From Loxodes magnus (lineage: Eukaryota > Ciliophora > Karyorelictea > Loxodida > Loxodidae), in assembly GCA_946699065.1 (NCBI GenBank), contig CAMPDV010000705.1:115685-179684 (forward strand): DNA of 64,000 bases, in the 5' to 3' direction. The position numbers and the translations under genes were made by a program. How positions within the stretch are numbered: the stretch's first letter is position 1; every line of letters starts with the position of its first letter. Shown piece after piece: positions 1 through 11,480 of the stretch. The notes below the pieces were generated by a model. That model was not told the DNA's origin and made no database searches. It worked only from the letters and a program-made list of their open reading frames with translations.

Positions 1-229
1 CAAAATAAATAGAGAGAAGATTGGAATTACAAACCTACTTTAAACGGCAGATGTATAATTTGCTGCTAAGCAATCTATAATAAACATCAATTAAACTTTG
101 TTTAAAGTTTAAATAAATCTCATACTTAAACATTAAAATATGTTAATTTTCATGCTCCAAATCACTTAAAATGCTTCGATTTCCAAATATCTAAATTTAA
201 AAAGATTTAAAGTTTTTAGCTGTAACATT

Positions 230-1720
230 TAAATGGTTTAAAATTAAAATAGATATAATATATATAAATAACAGATTCAATTATATAAGAATTATAAAAG
301 TTTCAAAATAAATTTTTTAATGAAAAATAATAGAAATCTTCAATATTAAAAAAACATTAAAGTTTAAATATTTAATAATTTATAAGCAAAGTAATATTTA
401 ATTAGCAAGATTATTTATAAAATATACCTTTAGATCTAGGAAGTAATTTATTATAAAAGTTGAAATGTAAAGAACTATTTTTCAATTTTGAGTTATTTGT
501 ATATTTGATACAATACCTCATTTTATATAAAAAAGTTAAAATCTAATTTTATTATAAATTAAAAGGTGATTCAGATAATTTCATTTTGGGATTTTTATTA
601 AGAAGATTATTTTCAAAATATTTAATCTTGCATAAAAAATAAAATAATTTTATTAGATATAATAGTTATTAACTTTTGAAATTACTATTTTATTATATTA
701 TTATTATAATTATTTTAATTTATTATTTTATTGTTTTGTTTTTAATGTGCTATTTAATACTAATTCTCTTAAGTTTATTATTTCTTGCTTCGTTTTTATT
801 TTTATATTTTCTAACTTTTTTATTCTACGATTTTTTAATCACCTTAATCTTCTGAAATAATGAATTATTGCTTTTTTTAATACATTTACAGTAAATTTGT
901 ATATTTTAATTTTTTATTAAGATTCTAAACTCAGGCTTATTATAAAGCTTTTTCTTTCATATATAATGAGATGTTAATCATAATATGAATATCTTTGAAT
1001 CAGTTACCATTATTATTGTATATTTCTATTTAGATTTATTACATTTCTTAATCTTTTATTTTCTTCAAATTTAAAATTTCTTAAAATATTAATAGCTATG
1101 GTCCAGCTATATATATTAGCATTTCTTTCTATATTTTTATAATTTAATTTAATAGTAACTATTTTCTTTTTATTTTACCAGTTTCATAGATTTAATTTAA
1201 TTTTTTATTCATCATTCTACATTTATTTTAATTAAAGTTTTCATTCTATTTGCAATAAATGTTTTATTTAATTTTTAATTTTAATTACTAATTTTAACTA
1301 TTTTCTTTTAAAAATTGTATTTGATTCTAGCAATCAAAATAATTACTTTATTACATTGGAGATCTTTTTCTTTGCTTATAAATTTTTCTTCAGAGATTCA
1401 ATATACTATCCATAATATTCACTTATTGTAGATTAAAAATTACCTTTTTTAATTCATAGAAAATAGTACTTTCTACTAAAAATTTATTTATATTAATCAA
1501 CTAATTTTGTAATTATTATTAAATACAATTTTCACTAATTCTAAAGGATAAAAAATATTTAAATTTTATTTTTTCATAATATAAACTTTTTATTATCTAA
1601 GTTAAAAACTTAGTTTATGTTTTAATAAATTCTTAATTTCAAATTATTGAAATAAAATAATCTTTTATTAAATAAGTATATGAAAAGTTAAAAATATAGG
1701 AATGTAATAATAAAATATTA
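230..1720 (-). repeat. Conserved block downstream of kelch copy 1; segmental duplicate of 36.73-38.14 kb
   Basis: This AT-rich stretch matches 36.73-38.14 kb in the same orientation almost line by line; for example the block around 487-640 recurs at 37.01-37.16 kb. Related, more diverged versions lie downstream of the other kelch copies (5.2-6.18 plus 7.53-8.1, 28.1-28.8, 33.3-34.0, 38.8-40.0, 51.8-52.4 and 60.5-61.4 kb). On the minus strand, with TAA/TAG as Gln, it gives K/N/Q-rich coiled-coil-like peptide including a Cys-Gln-Asn-Gln motif shared with the 33-kb copy. It may be the 3' part of the kelch transcription unit or a second gene. Here the frame is not clean, so I list it as a repeat. 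Confidence 0.6.
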
Positions 1721-1836
1721 TAAAAATGAATGATAAAAACTATATATAAAGATAGTGTAAATAATTTGTATTATTTAATTAAAAAAGTATTAAAATATGT
1801 AACTTATTTAAGTTAAATTATTTTTTTATTGTTTAC

Positions 1837-2769
1837 TCATTAAACTATTTCTCTCCACTTTCCAATATTCAAATCATAACTATATAATTAACTTGATTAA
1901 CTAAACTAATAAACTTTATTTCTAATTGTAATAGGTTGAGTAGAACAAGGACCGTTCTAAGGAAATTCATCACCTTTCTTAAGAATTGTTTTTAAATCAT
2001 ATAAAAAAGTATCTAAATTAGAATATAAGTTTTTATAGATCAGAAATTACTTTAAATCAGGAATAAATATGGCTGAAGTTGTAGATTTTTCATCCAATTT
2101 ATGTTAACTATCTGTTCATATATTTTGTTAGCAATCATATATTTGAATTATGTCTTTGTATTCACTTTTATTTAATGTAAATCCACCGAAAACGTAAAGT
2201 TTAGAATTGTATTAATCGCATCCAAAGCAATATACTGAATGATTTATTGCTTATATTTCAGTAAAATTTTAAGTTCTAAAGTTAAAAACTTCACATGCTG
2301 GTTAATCTTAAATTTAATCTTTTTCAGAAGAAACTCCTGAAACAATATAAATAAGACTCTTTTAGTTAAAACGTGTTCTATGAAAGAATCTTCTGTTTAT
2401 CATTGAAAAATCTTGAATTTTTTTATTTGTTTCATGGATTATAAATCTTTAAAATAAATTTTCTAAGTCACCTGAAACTACTAAAGTATTATTCTTTATC
2501 TACTCTACTTATAAACTATCGGAACATATTTTTATATTATTTTAATTATTTTCAAATAAGTTTTCATTAATTTTATAGGTTAATTTGGAATCTTTTAAAA
2601 GAGTAGAAATATTATTAATATGAATCAGTTTAATATTGGAACATATTTCATATTTAGTAACTCCTATGCCAAATTTAGCGAATGTTCTATCATTTTAATA
2701 TGATTTAGAGCTCCTAATAAGCTTTCTTAAAAATAGTATTTAAATTAGCTTTTGTTGTGACTCATTCAT
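1837..2769 (-). CDS. Kelch-repeat protein, copy 1
   Basis: An open frame of 310 codons plus a terminal TGA when TAA/TAG are Gln. It starts MNESQQKLIQILFLRKLI, the N-terminus shared by the family. Kelch-type strands are visible, with Leu-Tyr-Val-Phe-Gly-Gly near residue 199 followed by an Ile-Tyr-Asp turn and then codon 218, the usual kelch Trp, which here is TGA (2116-2118). The last strand ends Gly-Lys-Trp-Arg-Glu with Trp as TGG, six codons before the TGA stop. Kelch domains are beta-propeller binding modules; no enzymatic function is implied. The start is fixed by the conserved N-terminus and by the equal length of the 34.3-kb copy (also 933 nt). The conserved downstream block follows on the same strand. 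Confidence 0.8.
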
Positions 2770-2816
2770 TTTATTTTTATAAATATTAAATAAAATTTCC
2801 TTTTTAAACAAAAACC

Positions 2817-2830
2817 ACGTATTTTTACGT
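2817..2830. promoter_or_regulatory. Near-palindromic ACGTA-TACGT box upstream of kelch copy 1
   Basis: The 14-mer ACGTATTTTTACGT lies about 48 bases upstream of the kelch ATG. The same box, same spacing, is upstream of copies at 9.2 kb (9275-9288, one change), 35.2 kb (35260-35273, a perfect palindrome ACGTAAATTTACGT) and 53.5 kb (53537-53550), and in decayed form at 13.39 and 36.53 kb. The other subfamily (20.7, 26.9, 41.0, 62.4 kb) lacks it and has a different conserved leader. Conservation in non-coding DNA suggests a promoter element; this is inference. Confidence 0.45.
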
Positions 2831-3409
2831 TTATTATTAACGAAAAATTAAAGAAAAATTTAGCATTTAAATAATAATTTTTAAAAAAGAAAAAATATAA
2901 TTTTATAAGAAAATAATTGATAAAATAAGTATTTTTGTATTTAATAATCTTTTTAATATTATAAGATGACTTATATCTAGAATCATTAAAGTTAAAAGTA
3001 TAATATATTTTCTTTATATAATAAAAATCCTTAATCTTAAAAAGTGACAAATATTATTTTCATAAATCAAGTTATCAAAAACTAATTTTAATTTTAATTA
3101 CTATTTTGTAATTAATTAGTAACATTAGTATGATATAAATATAAAAGATTATTATAAGCAAATAAATATTTTGTCCTATAGTTATAAGATTTTATAAATT
3201 AACATGATTAAAAGTAAAATTTATAACTATATATTATTAAAATATTGCTTATAAAGTTTAAATAATAAACTATAATTTAATCTTATTTTATATTAAACTT
3301 AATAAAATATACTTAAATAATAAAAAGTATTACATATAAACAAAAATTTATAATCATATTAAGTTTAATTACTTTAATTATAAGATATTATAATTAAAAA
3401 ATTTTTTAT

Positions 3410-4267
3410 GGAATTTAACATTGGACAACACCATAACAAAGGAAAATTAAAAAGGCTATAAAAAAAGCTCTTAAGATCTAAAAATAAAAATTTTAGGCTA
3501 TCAATTAATCAATCTCTTCATCTCCTTGTTAAAGCAAGTTCATTGCAAATCTCGAATTTTCTAATCTAGAAAAGGAAAAGATTGAAATCCTAAAATAAAT
3601 CATCGTTAAACAAAAAGAAACAACATTTAATCTTTCAAATTAGATAAGAGAAATATCAACCAATTACGATCAACTAAACATTAAAATTGATTAACTTAAA
3701 GATTTATTAGTAAAAAAAATATATTACGCGAGAATAAATCTGATCTCAGACTTAACTTCCACCATATCAGAATGTAAAAATGGAAATAGAACCAAACTAA
3801 ATTAATTATATCACGTAATAGCTCCTTAGAGTCAGGATTAATAAGAGATTAATAAAGATTAAGTTACCCTTATTAAAAGAATATAAGATATTGTAAAGCA
3901 ATTAGGCAAAAAACACCAAGAACAATTAACAGAAAGAAATGCTAATATATTCAATCAGTTGACATTTAATTAAAAACTGTTAAAAATTTAAAAAGCTATA
4001 AAAATAGGAAGAAGAAAAGCATTAAAATAAATAGCAAGAATCAACTTTACCAAATCAAGAATGTATAGAAAAAAAGTTTTTTAAGGAATCTCATACGAAG
4101 AATAAGTTTCCGGATAGTCTTCCTTATCAAAAAGACCGTGGAAGCCATCCATGTCATAAAATCTTGGCCGCTTCAAACAGGTTGAAAATCCTGGGGAAAG
4201 TAAAATTTTTTAAACCTTTAAGTAAATTATTATATTACATTATAGTTTAAATTTTATGTTTTAATGA
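3410..4267 (+). CDS. Coiled-coil, basic protein of unknown function
   Basis: A single TGA-free frame of about 285 codons with Gln for TAA/TAG. It has a heptad-like Glu/Lys/Ile/Leu segment in the first half (around Asn-Leu-Glu-Lys-Glu-Lys-Ile), a middle with Ile-Asn-Leu-Ile-Ser-Asp-Leu, and a basic C-terminal third rich in Lys/Arg. The region is visibly less AT-rich than its flanks, which supports coding. There is no in-frame ATG at the 5' end. An ATG at 3408-3410 opens a different frame for about 20 codons and would join the main frame if one A were gained or lost in the A-run at 3460-3466, so either an upstream exon or a one-base indel is likely. The last codons (from about 4200) are AT-rich and could include a GT-AG intron ending near 4244. 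No family recognised. Confidence 0.6.
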
Positions 4268-4402
4268 AAAAATATTTAATTTTATTACTTTAACAAATTA
4301 AATAAAAAATGTATAAATTATATAAATTATAAAAGAAATTAATAAATAATTTAAAATTTAATTTTTGAATAAATTACTATAAATAAATAATAATACATTT
4401 GA

Positions 4403-4442
4403 TTATAGAGCGCGTAGATTTTCGTTGATATTCAGCTCTTTA
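4403..4442 (-). mobile_element. 3' hairpin end of a non-LTR retrotransposon, decayed
   Basis: A 40-bp imperfect stem-loop beginning GATTATAGAGCGCGTAG and ending AGCTCTTT, preceded by an (ATA)n/(TAA)n-like tail. It is a diverged copy of the 3' end at 7467-7510, 31994-32035 and 49559-49605. In all four the tail lies on the side away from AGCTCT, so this copy points to the minus strand. The body to its right is not recognisable. Confidence 0.55.
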
Positions 4443-4829
4443 TAAATAAAATTACTTGGTTTAAGAGCGACTCTTAACTTTTTAGAAAAAATTTTAATTT
4501 AATCTTTAAAGATAAATATTTCTATCTTAATTTTTTTTAATTAATTGATTGTTAATTTTTTTAATGTTTTTTATGATATAAAATGTTATACAATAAAAAA
4601 TGGATAAAATTAGCTTAAGATTTTAATTAAAAGATTAAATAATGATAAAATAAATACTATTTTTTAAAATAAAAATAGATAATTAGATCATTTTTTTAAT
4701 TTAATTATATCCTTCAAAATTAATTATATTAAATTATTTAAGATGTTTTTTTCTAGTATATATTATTACAAATATATAATTTAGCGCTTGAATAGCATAA
4801 ATATACAATAAATTACTAAAATAGATAAT

Positions 4830-5190
4830 TGAAGTTCTTGGAGGTATTTCAACCTCTTTCCCACCAACAGTTAGATGGTTCTAGAGGTTAAACTAAAAGT
4901 TTGAAAGTTTCTCTAATTCTTCTCCTTGCTGTGTGTAAATCCTTCAATTAATTTTTCACCTAAATAATGCTCGGTATGTCTTTTCTTGTATGCATTTCTA
5001 AATTTGATAAAGTATAAAATTTCTCTTTCTCTTTTTATTTTTAGTTGCTTTTGTCTCTTCTTTTTGATCTCTAACTTCTTCTATTGGCTTAGTAATCTTA
5101 TTGTAAGTTTTTTAATTACTTGGAACATTTTTTTTCATGTTTAGTAAAAATCTTGATTTGTTTCCCCTTCGATTATCATTGTCCATTTCA
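4830..5190 (-). pseudogene. 3' end of retrotransposon ORF1 plus 3' hairpin
   Basis: On the minus strand this gives a Lys/Gln-rich basic peptide followed by a hairpin (GGTGGGAAAGAGGTTGAAATACCTCC on minus, partly palindromic). Both resemble the 3' end of the element at 48.0-48.84 kb, whose tail has the same GGCGGGAAGAGGTGAAATTCCTCC arrangement. Only the last part of ORF1 remains. The zinc knuckle is not readable here. Confidence 0.5.
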
Positions 5191-6297
5191 ATATAGTTAT
5201 TAATTCTAAGCTATTTTTATGTTTGATATAACATCTCATTTTATGTGGAAGGTTGAAAATCTAATTATTTTCTAAATAAAAAATATTTCAGATAATTTAA
5301 TTTAATGTTTTGTATTATTAATAAGAAGATTCCTAGCGATGCCTAAAATTATATAAAAATAAAGTAATTTTAATAGATATAATCATTATTAACATGTGAA
5401 ATTACTATAATCTAATATTATTACATTTGTTCTAATTTATCATTCTCTGTTATTTTTTTAATTACTTTAATCTTCTGAAATTATGAATTATTGTTTCATT
5501 TCATTGAAAAATTACAGTTTAAGAATTTAATTAAATTTCCTAATTTAGCATGATAATTTTTTATATATTTGATATTAGAAAAAAAATTAATAGTTACATT
5601 CAAACAACTTAAAACAAATAAATAACATCCTTTTATTATTTTTTAATTATAGTTTTAATATAAAAACTTTAATTATATCTCATTTATAATTTTTTAATAC
5701 ATTTTATTTTAATTATAATTTATATGTGAAATCACTACAATCCAATATTATTATTATATTTATTCTATTTGCTGACTTTATTTTTATTAATTTGCTATTT
5801 AGTATCAATTCTCTTAAGCTTATAATTACTTCCCTTTTCTAAAATTTTTAATACGAAATTTGTTAATTTTTGAATGTATTGAAATAATTAATTCTTATTT
5901 ATTTTTATTTAAAGATTTAAGTTATAGAATTTCAAATTAGTTTTATTGTTTTAAAAAATAAATAAAAATAAGTTTTAAATGTTTATAATAAAAAATAATC
6001 AATTCTTTTGATTCTAAAGTAAACTAACATTTGAAAATCTTCTATCTCGATTTTATATTCAACTTACTTCTGGATAGGCTTATAATAAGGATTTTCTTTA
6101 TCAAATTCAAAATATCCTATAAAATATATAAAAATATTCTTTATTGGTTACCATTATTTAATGCATTGTTTTTTAATTTTATCTAAATTCTTTAAAATAA
6201 ATGAAGCTCGGGTTTTTACTAAATAAAGTTAGATTGGTAAAAATTAAGAAGAATCAGAAGGGAACAAATAAAAATTAATAAAACCAAGAAAAAGAAT

Positions 6298-6990
6298 GAG
6301 TTCTCCTTCAAAATAAGAAACTAAAATTTAATAAGATTGTTAAGAAACTATACAGCAAGAAGTATCAAAATTCAATATCTAGCAATAGATAAGCTATGAA
6401 CAGCTTATAAAAGTGGTGCTTAACCTCCAAGAAGAGATTAAAAAGCTTTGAAAGGAGAACGCCAAGCTGACAGAATTAGTGACTGGAGGACACTAAGATT
6501 CTATTGACTTAAGACTGAACAACTAGGAAAGAGAAATCATCGCACTCTAAAACTATCAAAGTGAACAGCTGAGCCAAACAAACTCTCAAATCTAAAGGAT
6601 ATAGGACTAAAATTAACAACTTGAAAGCATTCTTCAAAGTTAAAACCTTAATTCATGAAAATAGAAAAAGAAAAGAATGAATAATAATAGTGAAAAATGA
6701 AAATAAGGAAAAAGAAACGTTGCTACTACTGTAGTAGCTACTAACATTTATATAGAAATTAATGAAAATTCTTAAAATTTAAAAAACATTATTGAATTTA
6801 GGAAAAACGAAAAAGAGAACAATTTTATTGTAATCAAGAAAGATAAATCTATAGAAGAAAAGAAAATTAACAAGTGCTGTGATTATAATAAACAGGGCCT
6901 TAAAGAAGAAAACTTTATGATATTCAAGAGCAACCTTCTCACAAATTATAAACTTCTTTGAGCAGCGGTCATGGACTACTGCAAGACTAT
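6298..6990 (+). pseudogene. Retrotransposon ORF1 (coiled coil plus CCHC knuckle), frameshifted
   Basis: The frame starts Met-Ser-Ser-Pro-Ser, runs through a coiled coil with the family signature EQLIKVVLNLQEEIKKL (also at 15.8 and 48.2 kb), then needs a one-base shift near 6700 to read the knuckle Cys-Tyr-Tyr-Cys-Ser-Ser-Tyr-Gln-His-Leu-Tyr-Arg-Asn, where the last Cys has become Asn. Downstream, His-Tyr-TGA-Ile-Gln-Glu-Lys aligns with Tyr-Trp(TGG)-Ile-Lys-Glu in the 15-kb copy. ORF1 proteins bind element RNA. Nucleotide shifts and the lost Cys mark this copy as dead. Confidence 0.65.
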
Positions 6991-7337
6991 TTTTAATTAT
7001 TTTATTATTTTATTAAATAGTTGTTCGAAGGTGAACAACAAGGTCATCTTCATCAGAGGTTGGGGAAGTTAAGTACCCATAATCGACTTTATGTCTTCCT
7101 CTGCTTTGGTTTGGCCTCGAGACATAAGATTCTTAGACCTTCGACGTTGGGTTGACTTGGTTGCGTTTATTTTTAATACTGGAACGAAAAAGAAATAATA
7201 TTGCGAGCTTCATCAGAGGTGGGGAATTTAAGTACCCATAATTGACACATGTCGTCCTCTGCTTTGGTGATGCAATGAGACACAATCCTGCCATGTCCTT
7301 GGACCTCCAGCAAGTATTAAAGATTACGAGTATTCTA

Positions 7338-7457
7338 AAATTATATCAGTATTGAACATTTTTATCAGTACTGAATAATTATACCAGTATTGAACAAGGT
7401 CTACCAGTATCTGATAATTTTATCAGTAATAAACATTCTTGTCAGTATGAAACATTT
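7338..7457 (+). repeat. Degenerate TATCAGTA-TGAA minisatellite in retrotransposon 3' UTR
   Basis: About six imperfect units built on ATCAGTAnTGAA with A/T spacers lie just before the 3' hairpin. The same array, reversed, occurs at 49604-49715 next to the same hairpin, so it belongs to the element. Confidence 0.7.
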
Positions 7458-7466
7458 TTTTTTAAA

Positions 7467-7510
7467 GAGCTGCGCACCAACGAGAGTGCTACACGCTCTA
7501 TAATCAAATT
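7467..7510 (+). mobile_element. 3' terminal hairpin of the retrotransposon
   Basis: AGAGCTGCGCACC...ACACGCTCT forms a stem with outer AGAGC/GCTCT pairs and inner GCAC/GTGC-type pairs. It is followed by TATAATC and the TTTA tail. The hairpin is shared by four copies and is the likely recognition structure for the element's reverse transcriptase (inference by analogy with stringent non-LTR elements). Confidence 0.6.
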
Positions 7511-8306
7511 TATTTATTTATTTAATCTAAATTCTTAATCATTTATCTTCTTCCAATTACAAAATATCTTAAAATTTTTAATAAATGTCATACAGTAGCA
7601 ATTATACCTTTCTTGTCCATGAGTTTTTAATTTACTTAATATTAATATTTTCATTTCGTTTATTTATTTACTCACTTTTAATAGTACTATTTTTATATTT
7701 TAATTCAATTTTCCATTTCTATTTCTACTTTAGAAAAGCTTTTGTTGAAATTTTCTAGTTTTAATTACTAATAGTAGCTCTCTTTTTTATAAATATTATT
7801 TTATTCTGTCAACGAAGTTAATTACTCCAGTACATTGAAGATATATTTCTTTGTTTATCAACTTTTGCTCAGGTTTAGTAGATTATATGACATTTCTCTT
7901 AATTTAGTCTACAAATTTTCTATTCCCAATTTGCGATAAAAAAGAGTTATTATCTAATGCTTATTTCTATATTCAACAAATATTATACTTCCTAATACGA
8001 AAAGCTTATTCTAGGTTAAAAGAATCAAATTATTCTTATTTTTCTTTTCTTCCAACTTCTTTTAAAGTTAACAGTCTAATTTACTTTTCACCAATTTCTT
8101 AAATTTAAATTATCGAGATTAATTAATCTTTTATTAAATAAGAATATGAAAAGTAAAAAATATTTGAATGTAATAATAAAGAATATAAAAAACTAAAGAT
8201 AATAGCTATATATGAAAATAATGTAATCAATTAAATGCTTTAAACTTAAATAAAGTATTATAATTATTAAATTATATAAATTAACATCTTTTTATTTTAA
8301 GTTTAC

Positions 8307-9228
8307 TCATTAAACTATTTCTTTCCACTTTCCAATATTCAAATCATATTTAAGCAATTTACTTTGCTAACTAAACTGAAAAACTTATTTTCTAACTGTA
8401 ATAGGTTATGTATAACAGACACAATCTTAAGAAAATTTATCTCCATTCTTAAATATAGTTTTTAAATCTAATAGCAAAGTATCTAAATTGGAATATAAAT
8501 TTCTATATATTAGAAATGACTTTATATCGGGAATAAATTAGGTTGAAGCGGCAACCTATTCATCTAATTTATGTTAACTATCTGTTCATATATTTTGTTA
8601 GCAATCATATATTTGAATTATGTCTTTTTATGTTCTTCTTTTAAAAGTAAATCCACCAAAAACATAAAGTTTAAAATCGTATTAAATACATCCAAAAAAT
8701 TGAACGGGATATTTTATTGGTTATATTTCAGTAAAATTTTAGTTCTTCAAGTTAAATACTTCACATGCTGGCTAATCTTAAGTTTAACCATTTTCAGAAG
8801 AAACTACTGAAACAATATAAATTAGACTTTTTTAGTTAAAATGTGTTCTATGAAGACGTCTTTAGTATTTCATTAAAAGCTCTTAATCTTTTCTAATAGT
8901 TTCATGAATTATAAATCTTTAAAGTAAATTTTCTAAGCCTCCTAAAATTACTAAAGTAGAATTCTTTATCTATTCTAATTATGAATGAAAAGAATGTTGT
9001 CAGTTATTTATTTAATTGATTTCGAAATTACTTTATTTAGTTTTGTAAGTTATTTTAAATGATAGAAATATTATTAATGTAAATCATCTTTAGATTGGAA
9101 ATTATTTCATATTTCGTAACTCCTATACCAAATTTAGCGAATAATCTATCATTCTAGTATTAACATGAATTTCTAATAAGCTTTCTTTAAAATAGTATTT
9201 GAATCAGTTATTTTTGTGACTCACTCAT
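8307..9228 (-). pseudogene. Kelch-repeat gene, copy 2, with indels
   Basis: Same N-terminus (MSESQKQLIQILFQRKL), kelch strands and terminal Trp-Lys-Glu-Ile-Val-Gln-TGA as copy 1. Deletions of about 10 nt in total in the middle move the frame (start to the kelch Trp is 640 nt instead of 651). The kelch Trp codon is TGA at 8586-8588. The box at 9275-9288 lies upstream. Its 3.3-kb surroundings (8.1-9.9 plus 10.7-11.0 kb) duplicate 52.4-54.7 kb. Confidence 0.7.
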
Positions 9229-9419
9229 TTTATTTTATAATATTTAGGTAAAATTTTTATTTCAAATAATTTGCACGTATTTTTACATTTTTAGATAGTA
9301 AAATAAAACTTAAATATCATTAAACAATTATATTTCTAAAATTAAAATTGCGAAAATATGCTTGAAAAATTATGTTATTAAGCTATAATAATTTATTATT
9401 TCATTTTAATTTTAACTTT

Positions 9420-9900
9420 CTAAGCAACTATGTTAATTATTTATGCTGATATAAAATATAAAAATTTGAAAGTTTATAGATTTAAATTCTTATTCTTTAT
9501 AATTGATTGATTTTTTAAGATGTATTCAATGATTCTATTTGTATAATTTTATCTTTAGTTACAAAAAAGATTCAACTATTTTAAATTCCAAACTTTTATA
9601 TTAATTTTTATTCTTAAATTTCAATTGTATTCTGCAAACTAAAGAAAATTGACTAAAATTATGTCGATATATTTATTCTTTTAATCCTAATATATTTTAT
9701 ATCTTTGATACTTATTTATAATATTAGTAGAATTTTTATTTTACTCTTTGATAAATAAAAATATTGTAATTTGCAGCTTTAGGATTAAAATATTTTTATT
9801 TCTAATAAAATATTAAATTTATTTAATTATTTTTTATTAATTAAACTAAATCTATCTAATAAAAGTATTCTCTAAACCTAACCTATTTTTTAATTTTTTA
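9420..9900. repeat. Upstream segment duplicated at 53.64-54.35 kb
   Basis: Blocks such as TTTCTAAGCAACTATGTTAA and the TATTTTATATCTTTGATACTTATTT region occur in the same order upstream of kelch copy 10. I see no reading frame of interest. This is part of a segmental duplication that includes the kelch gene and continues past the retroelement at 9.96-10.68 kb. Confidence 0.55.
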
Positions 9901-9959
9901 ATAATATTTATGATTGAAAAAAGGAATAAAAAAATGTAAAATTAAGTTTATAGTTTTAG

Positions 9960-10690
9960 AAGAGAACTTCACAACTAACTGATTCCACTCTCTCTCAAAC
10001 TAAAGGATGGCGTAGAACTTCGTTAGTCCCATCCTTATCTCCCGACCAAAAACAATTTGTTCTCCTAGTTTCTATTTAACTTGTTATTTCTTATTATTTC
10101 TTATTATTTCTTTCAGTTTCATTTTCCTTTCAGCACTATCTTCATCAGTGGTTTTTCTGACATATATAGCACCTGATCTTTCTACGATAGTAATTTATTT
10201 TATTTGTCTCTTATTATTATTAAGGTTCAATTTCCATTGGATGCTTTATTACTAATCTTGAAATTTTTAAACTGCTAGTTGTTATTATTCTTACCTTACT
10301 TAAAGTTCTTTAATTTCATATTAGAATCTAGAGAATTGAAATTATATAATTGAGGAACTTCATCGAATTATTTGCTAATATCTTCAAATTTAGCTACTAT
10401 TGACTCTTAAAGCTTATCAAGAGTTTCTTGTATGGCTACAAATTATAGATCTAGTTATTAAATAAAATTATCTAACATTTTTACTAATTTTTCTACTCTT
10501 AATCTTTGCTGTTTTAGCTTGTATTATATATTTTATATCCTTTGCTGCCCTGATTATGCAAAGGAAACCTAAGATTATTATTCTTAGTCTTGTTAAGATG
10601 ATTATTCGATTAAATTAGTTTGTTATTCTTATTCTTTAAAATATTCGTAAATAAAGATCTATTATTTCTTAGGTGTCATTTTGTTTTATA
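9960..10690 (-). mobile_element. Non-LTR retrotransposon copy, minus orientation
   Basis: The left end carries a 3' hairpin (GGATGGGACTAACGAAGTTCTACGCCATCC on minus). ORF1 runs from 10679 towards about 10000. The 54.3-kb paralogous segment lacks this block, indicating insertion after the duplication. Target duplications are not clear to me. Confidence 0.6.
10000..10679 (-). pseudogene. Retrotransposon ORF1 with zinc knuckle
   Basis: Starts Met-Thr-Pro-Lys-Lys, then a Gln-rich N-terminus and a coiled coil (Leu-Arg-Val-Glu-Lys-Leu-Val-Lys-Met-Leu). After a frame change near 10215 a knuckle reads Cys-Tyr-Ile-Cys-Gln-Lys-Asn-His-TGA-TGA-Arg-Gln-Cys (10132-10171). The two TGA codons occupy the positions that are Leu/Phe and Tyr in sister copies. 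At least one indel, so non-functional as it stands. Confidence 0.55.
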
Positions 10691-10777
10691 TAATAATAAA
10701 AGGAGTACAAATAGTTATTTATTTTAGCTATCCAAATAGAAATTATTAAGATTAAAGATTTTTTCTTTGTAAAGGCG

Positions 10778-11215
10778 ATGGAAATAACTAAAGTTTCGTG
10801 GAAAAGAATTGGTTTCGATATATTTAATCGTTTGATTTATAAGGAATTATGTTTCAGTAAATTGACAATTTTGACTTGATCTATATAACAGCTAGAAGCT
10901 ATAGATAAGTTTAATATACAGAGGAATAATCTGCCAAAATTAAGTAATGAAAGAATTATGAAATTATTTGAAATTTTATTATAATCAAATAAATAATTCC
11001 AATCTATGTTCTTCGATAATTTAGTCTTTAGGAAATAATAAAAAGAAGGGCTAATTTTTACTTAATTTTAATGTAAAAGTAATTATGAAAATAAAAATTT
11101 AAGTCTAATTCCGAATATTGTGGAAGATATATATACTATCTACAATTTGGAGAGAGAATTCAGCAAGTTAAAAATTTAGTCTATTTTGATTGTTACTAAG
11201 TCTATCTAAAAATGA
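10778..11215 (+). CDS. Unknown protein, paralogue of sequence at 54.5 kb
   Basis: 145 codons from ATG to TGA with one internal TGA (after Thr-Ile-Leu-Thr). The beginning (Met-Glu-Ile-Thr-Lys-Val-Ser-Trp) and middle (Ser-Ile-Gln-Gln-Leu-Glu-Ala-Ile-Asp) match translated DNA at 54.48-54.65 kb, where the frame is broken. At the internal TGA the 54-kb copy has a Leu codon (TTA), so here TGA could be Trp or a mutation. Probably a fragment of a larger gene duplicated with kelch copies 2 and 10. No domain recognised. Confidence 0.4.
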
Positions 11216-11480
11216 TAATTTATAGACTGAAAAATTAATAATTAATGAAAAGATAATTTTATAATATTATTAAATTAATAGCACTTCAATACTTTAAGGA
11301 TCCTATTTACAAAATTAATTCACATATCTTAATCATATAAACGTAATTACCTTTCAGAAGAACTATATACAATTTTTCTTACTTAAATATTATAAGGCAA
11401 TAAACTAATTAGAAATAGGTTTCTACTTGATTCTGTTCGTAAGTTTCTTTAAGAGTCTCAAGAAGCTAATTAAGTTTAAT

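Larger units (their letters stand above)
6193..7524 (+). mobile_element. Non-LTR retrotransposon copy, ORF1-only, with target duplication and TTTA tail
   Basis: The insertion is bounded by the 12-bp direct repeat ATCTAAATTCTT at 6181-6192 and 7525-7536 and ends in a (TTTA)n tail after the hairpin GAGCTGCGCACC...GCTCTATAATC. The + strand carries a 5' leader, an ORF1 from 6298, a 3' UTR with two copies of a ~60-bp unit (CTTCATCAGAGGT..., near 7048 and 7208), and a run of degenerate TATCAGTA-TGAA units. No reverse transcriptase is present, so this is a short copy mobilised in trans or internally deleted. Target-primed reverse transcription is the known mechanism giving this combination of tail and variable-length duplication. 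Confidence 0.8.
5210..8110 (-). repeat. Conserved downstream block of kelch copy 2, split by a retrotransposon
   Basis: The two halves, 5210-6180 and 7525-8110, line up with the uninterrupted block at 300-1700 and 36.8-38.1 kb. The interruption at 6193-7524 is the element described separately. Minus-strand peptide is fragmentary. Confidence 0.55.

Noticed and set aside
7040..7300. Possible hammerhead ribozyme (CTCTGATGAAG on the minus strand of the 3' UTR units)
   Set aside because: The CTGATGA core is present, but no GAAA and matching stems follow at the right distance in either unit, and the other copies do not keep them.
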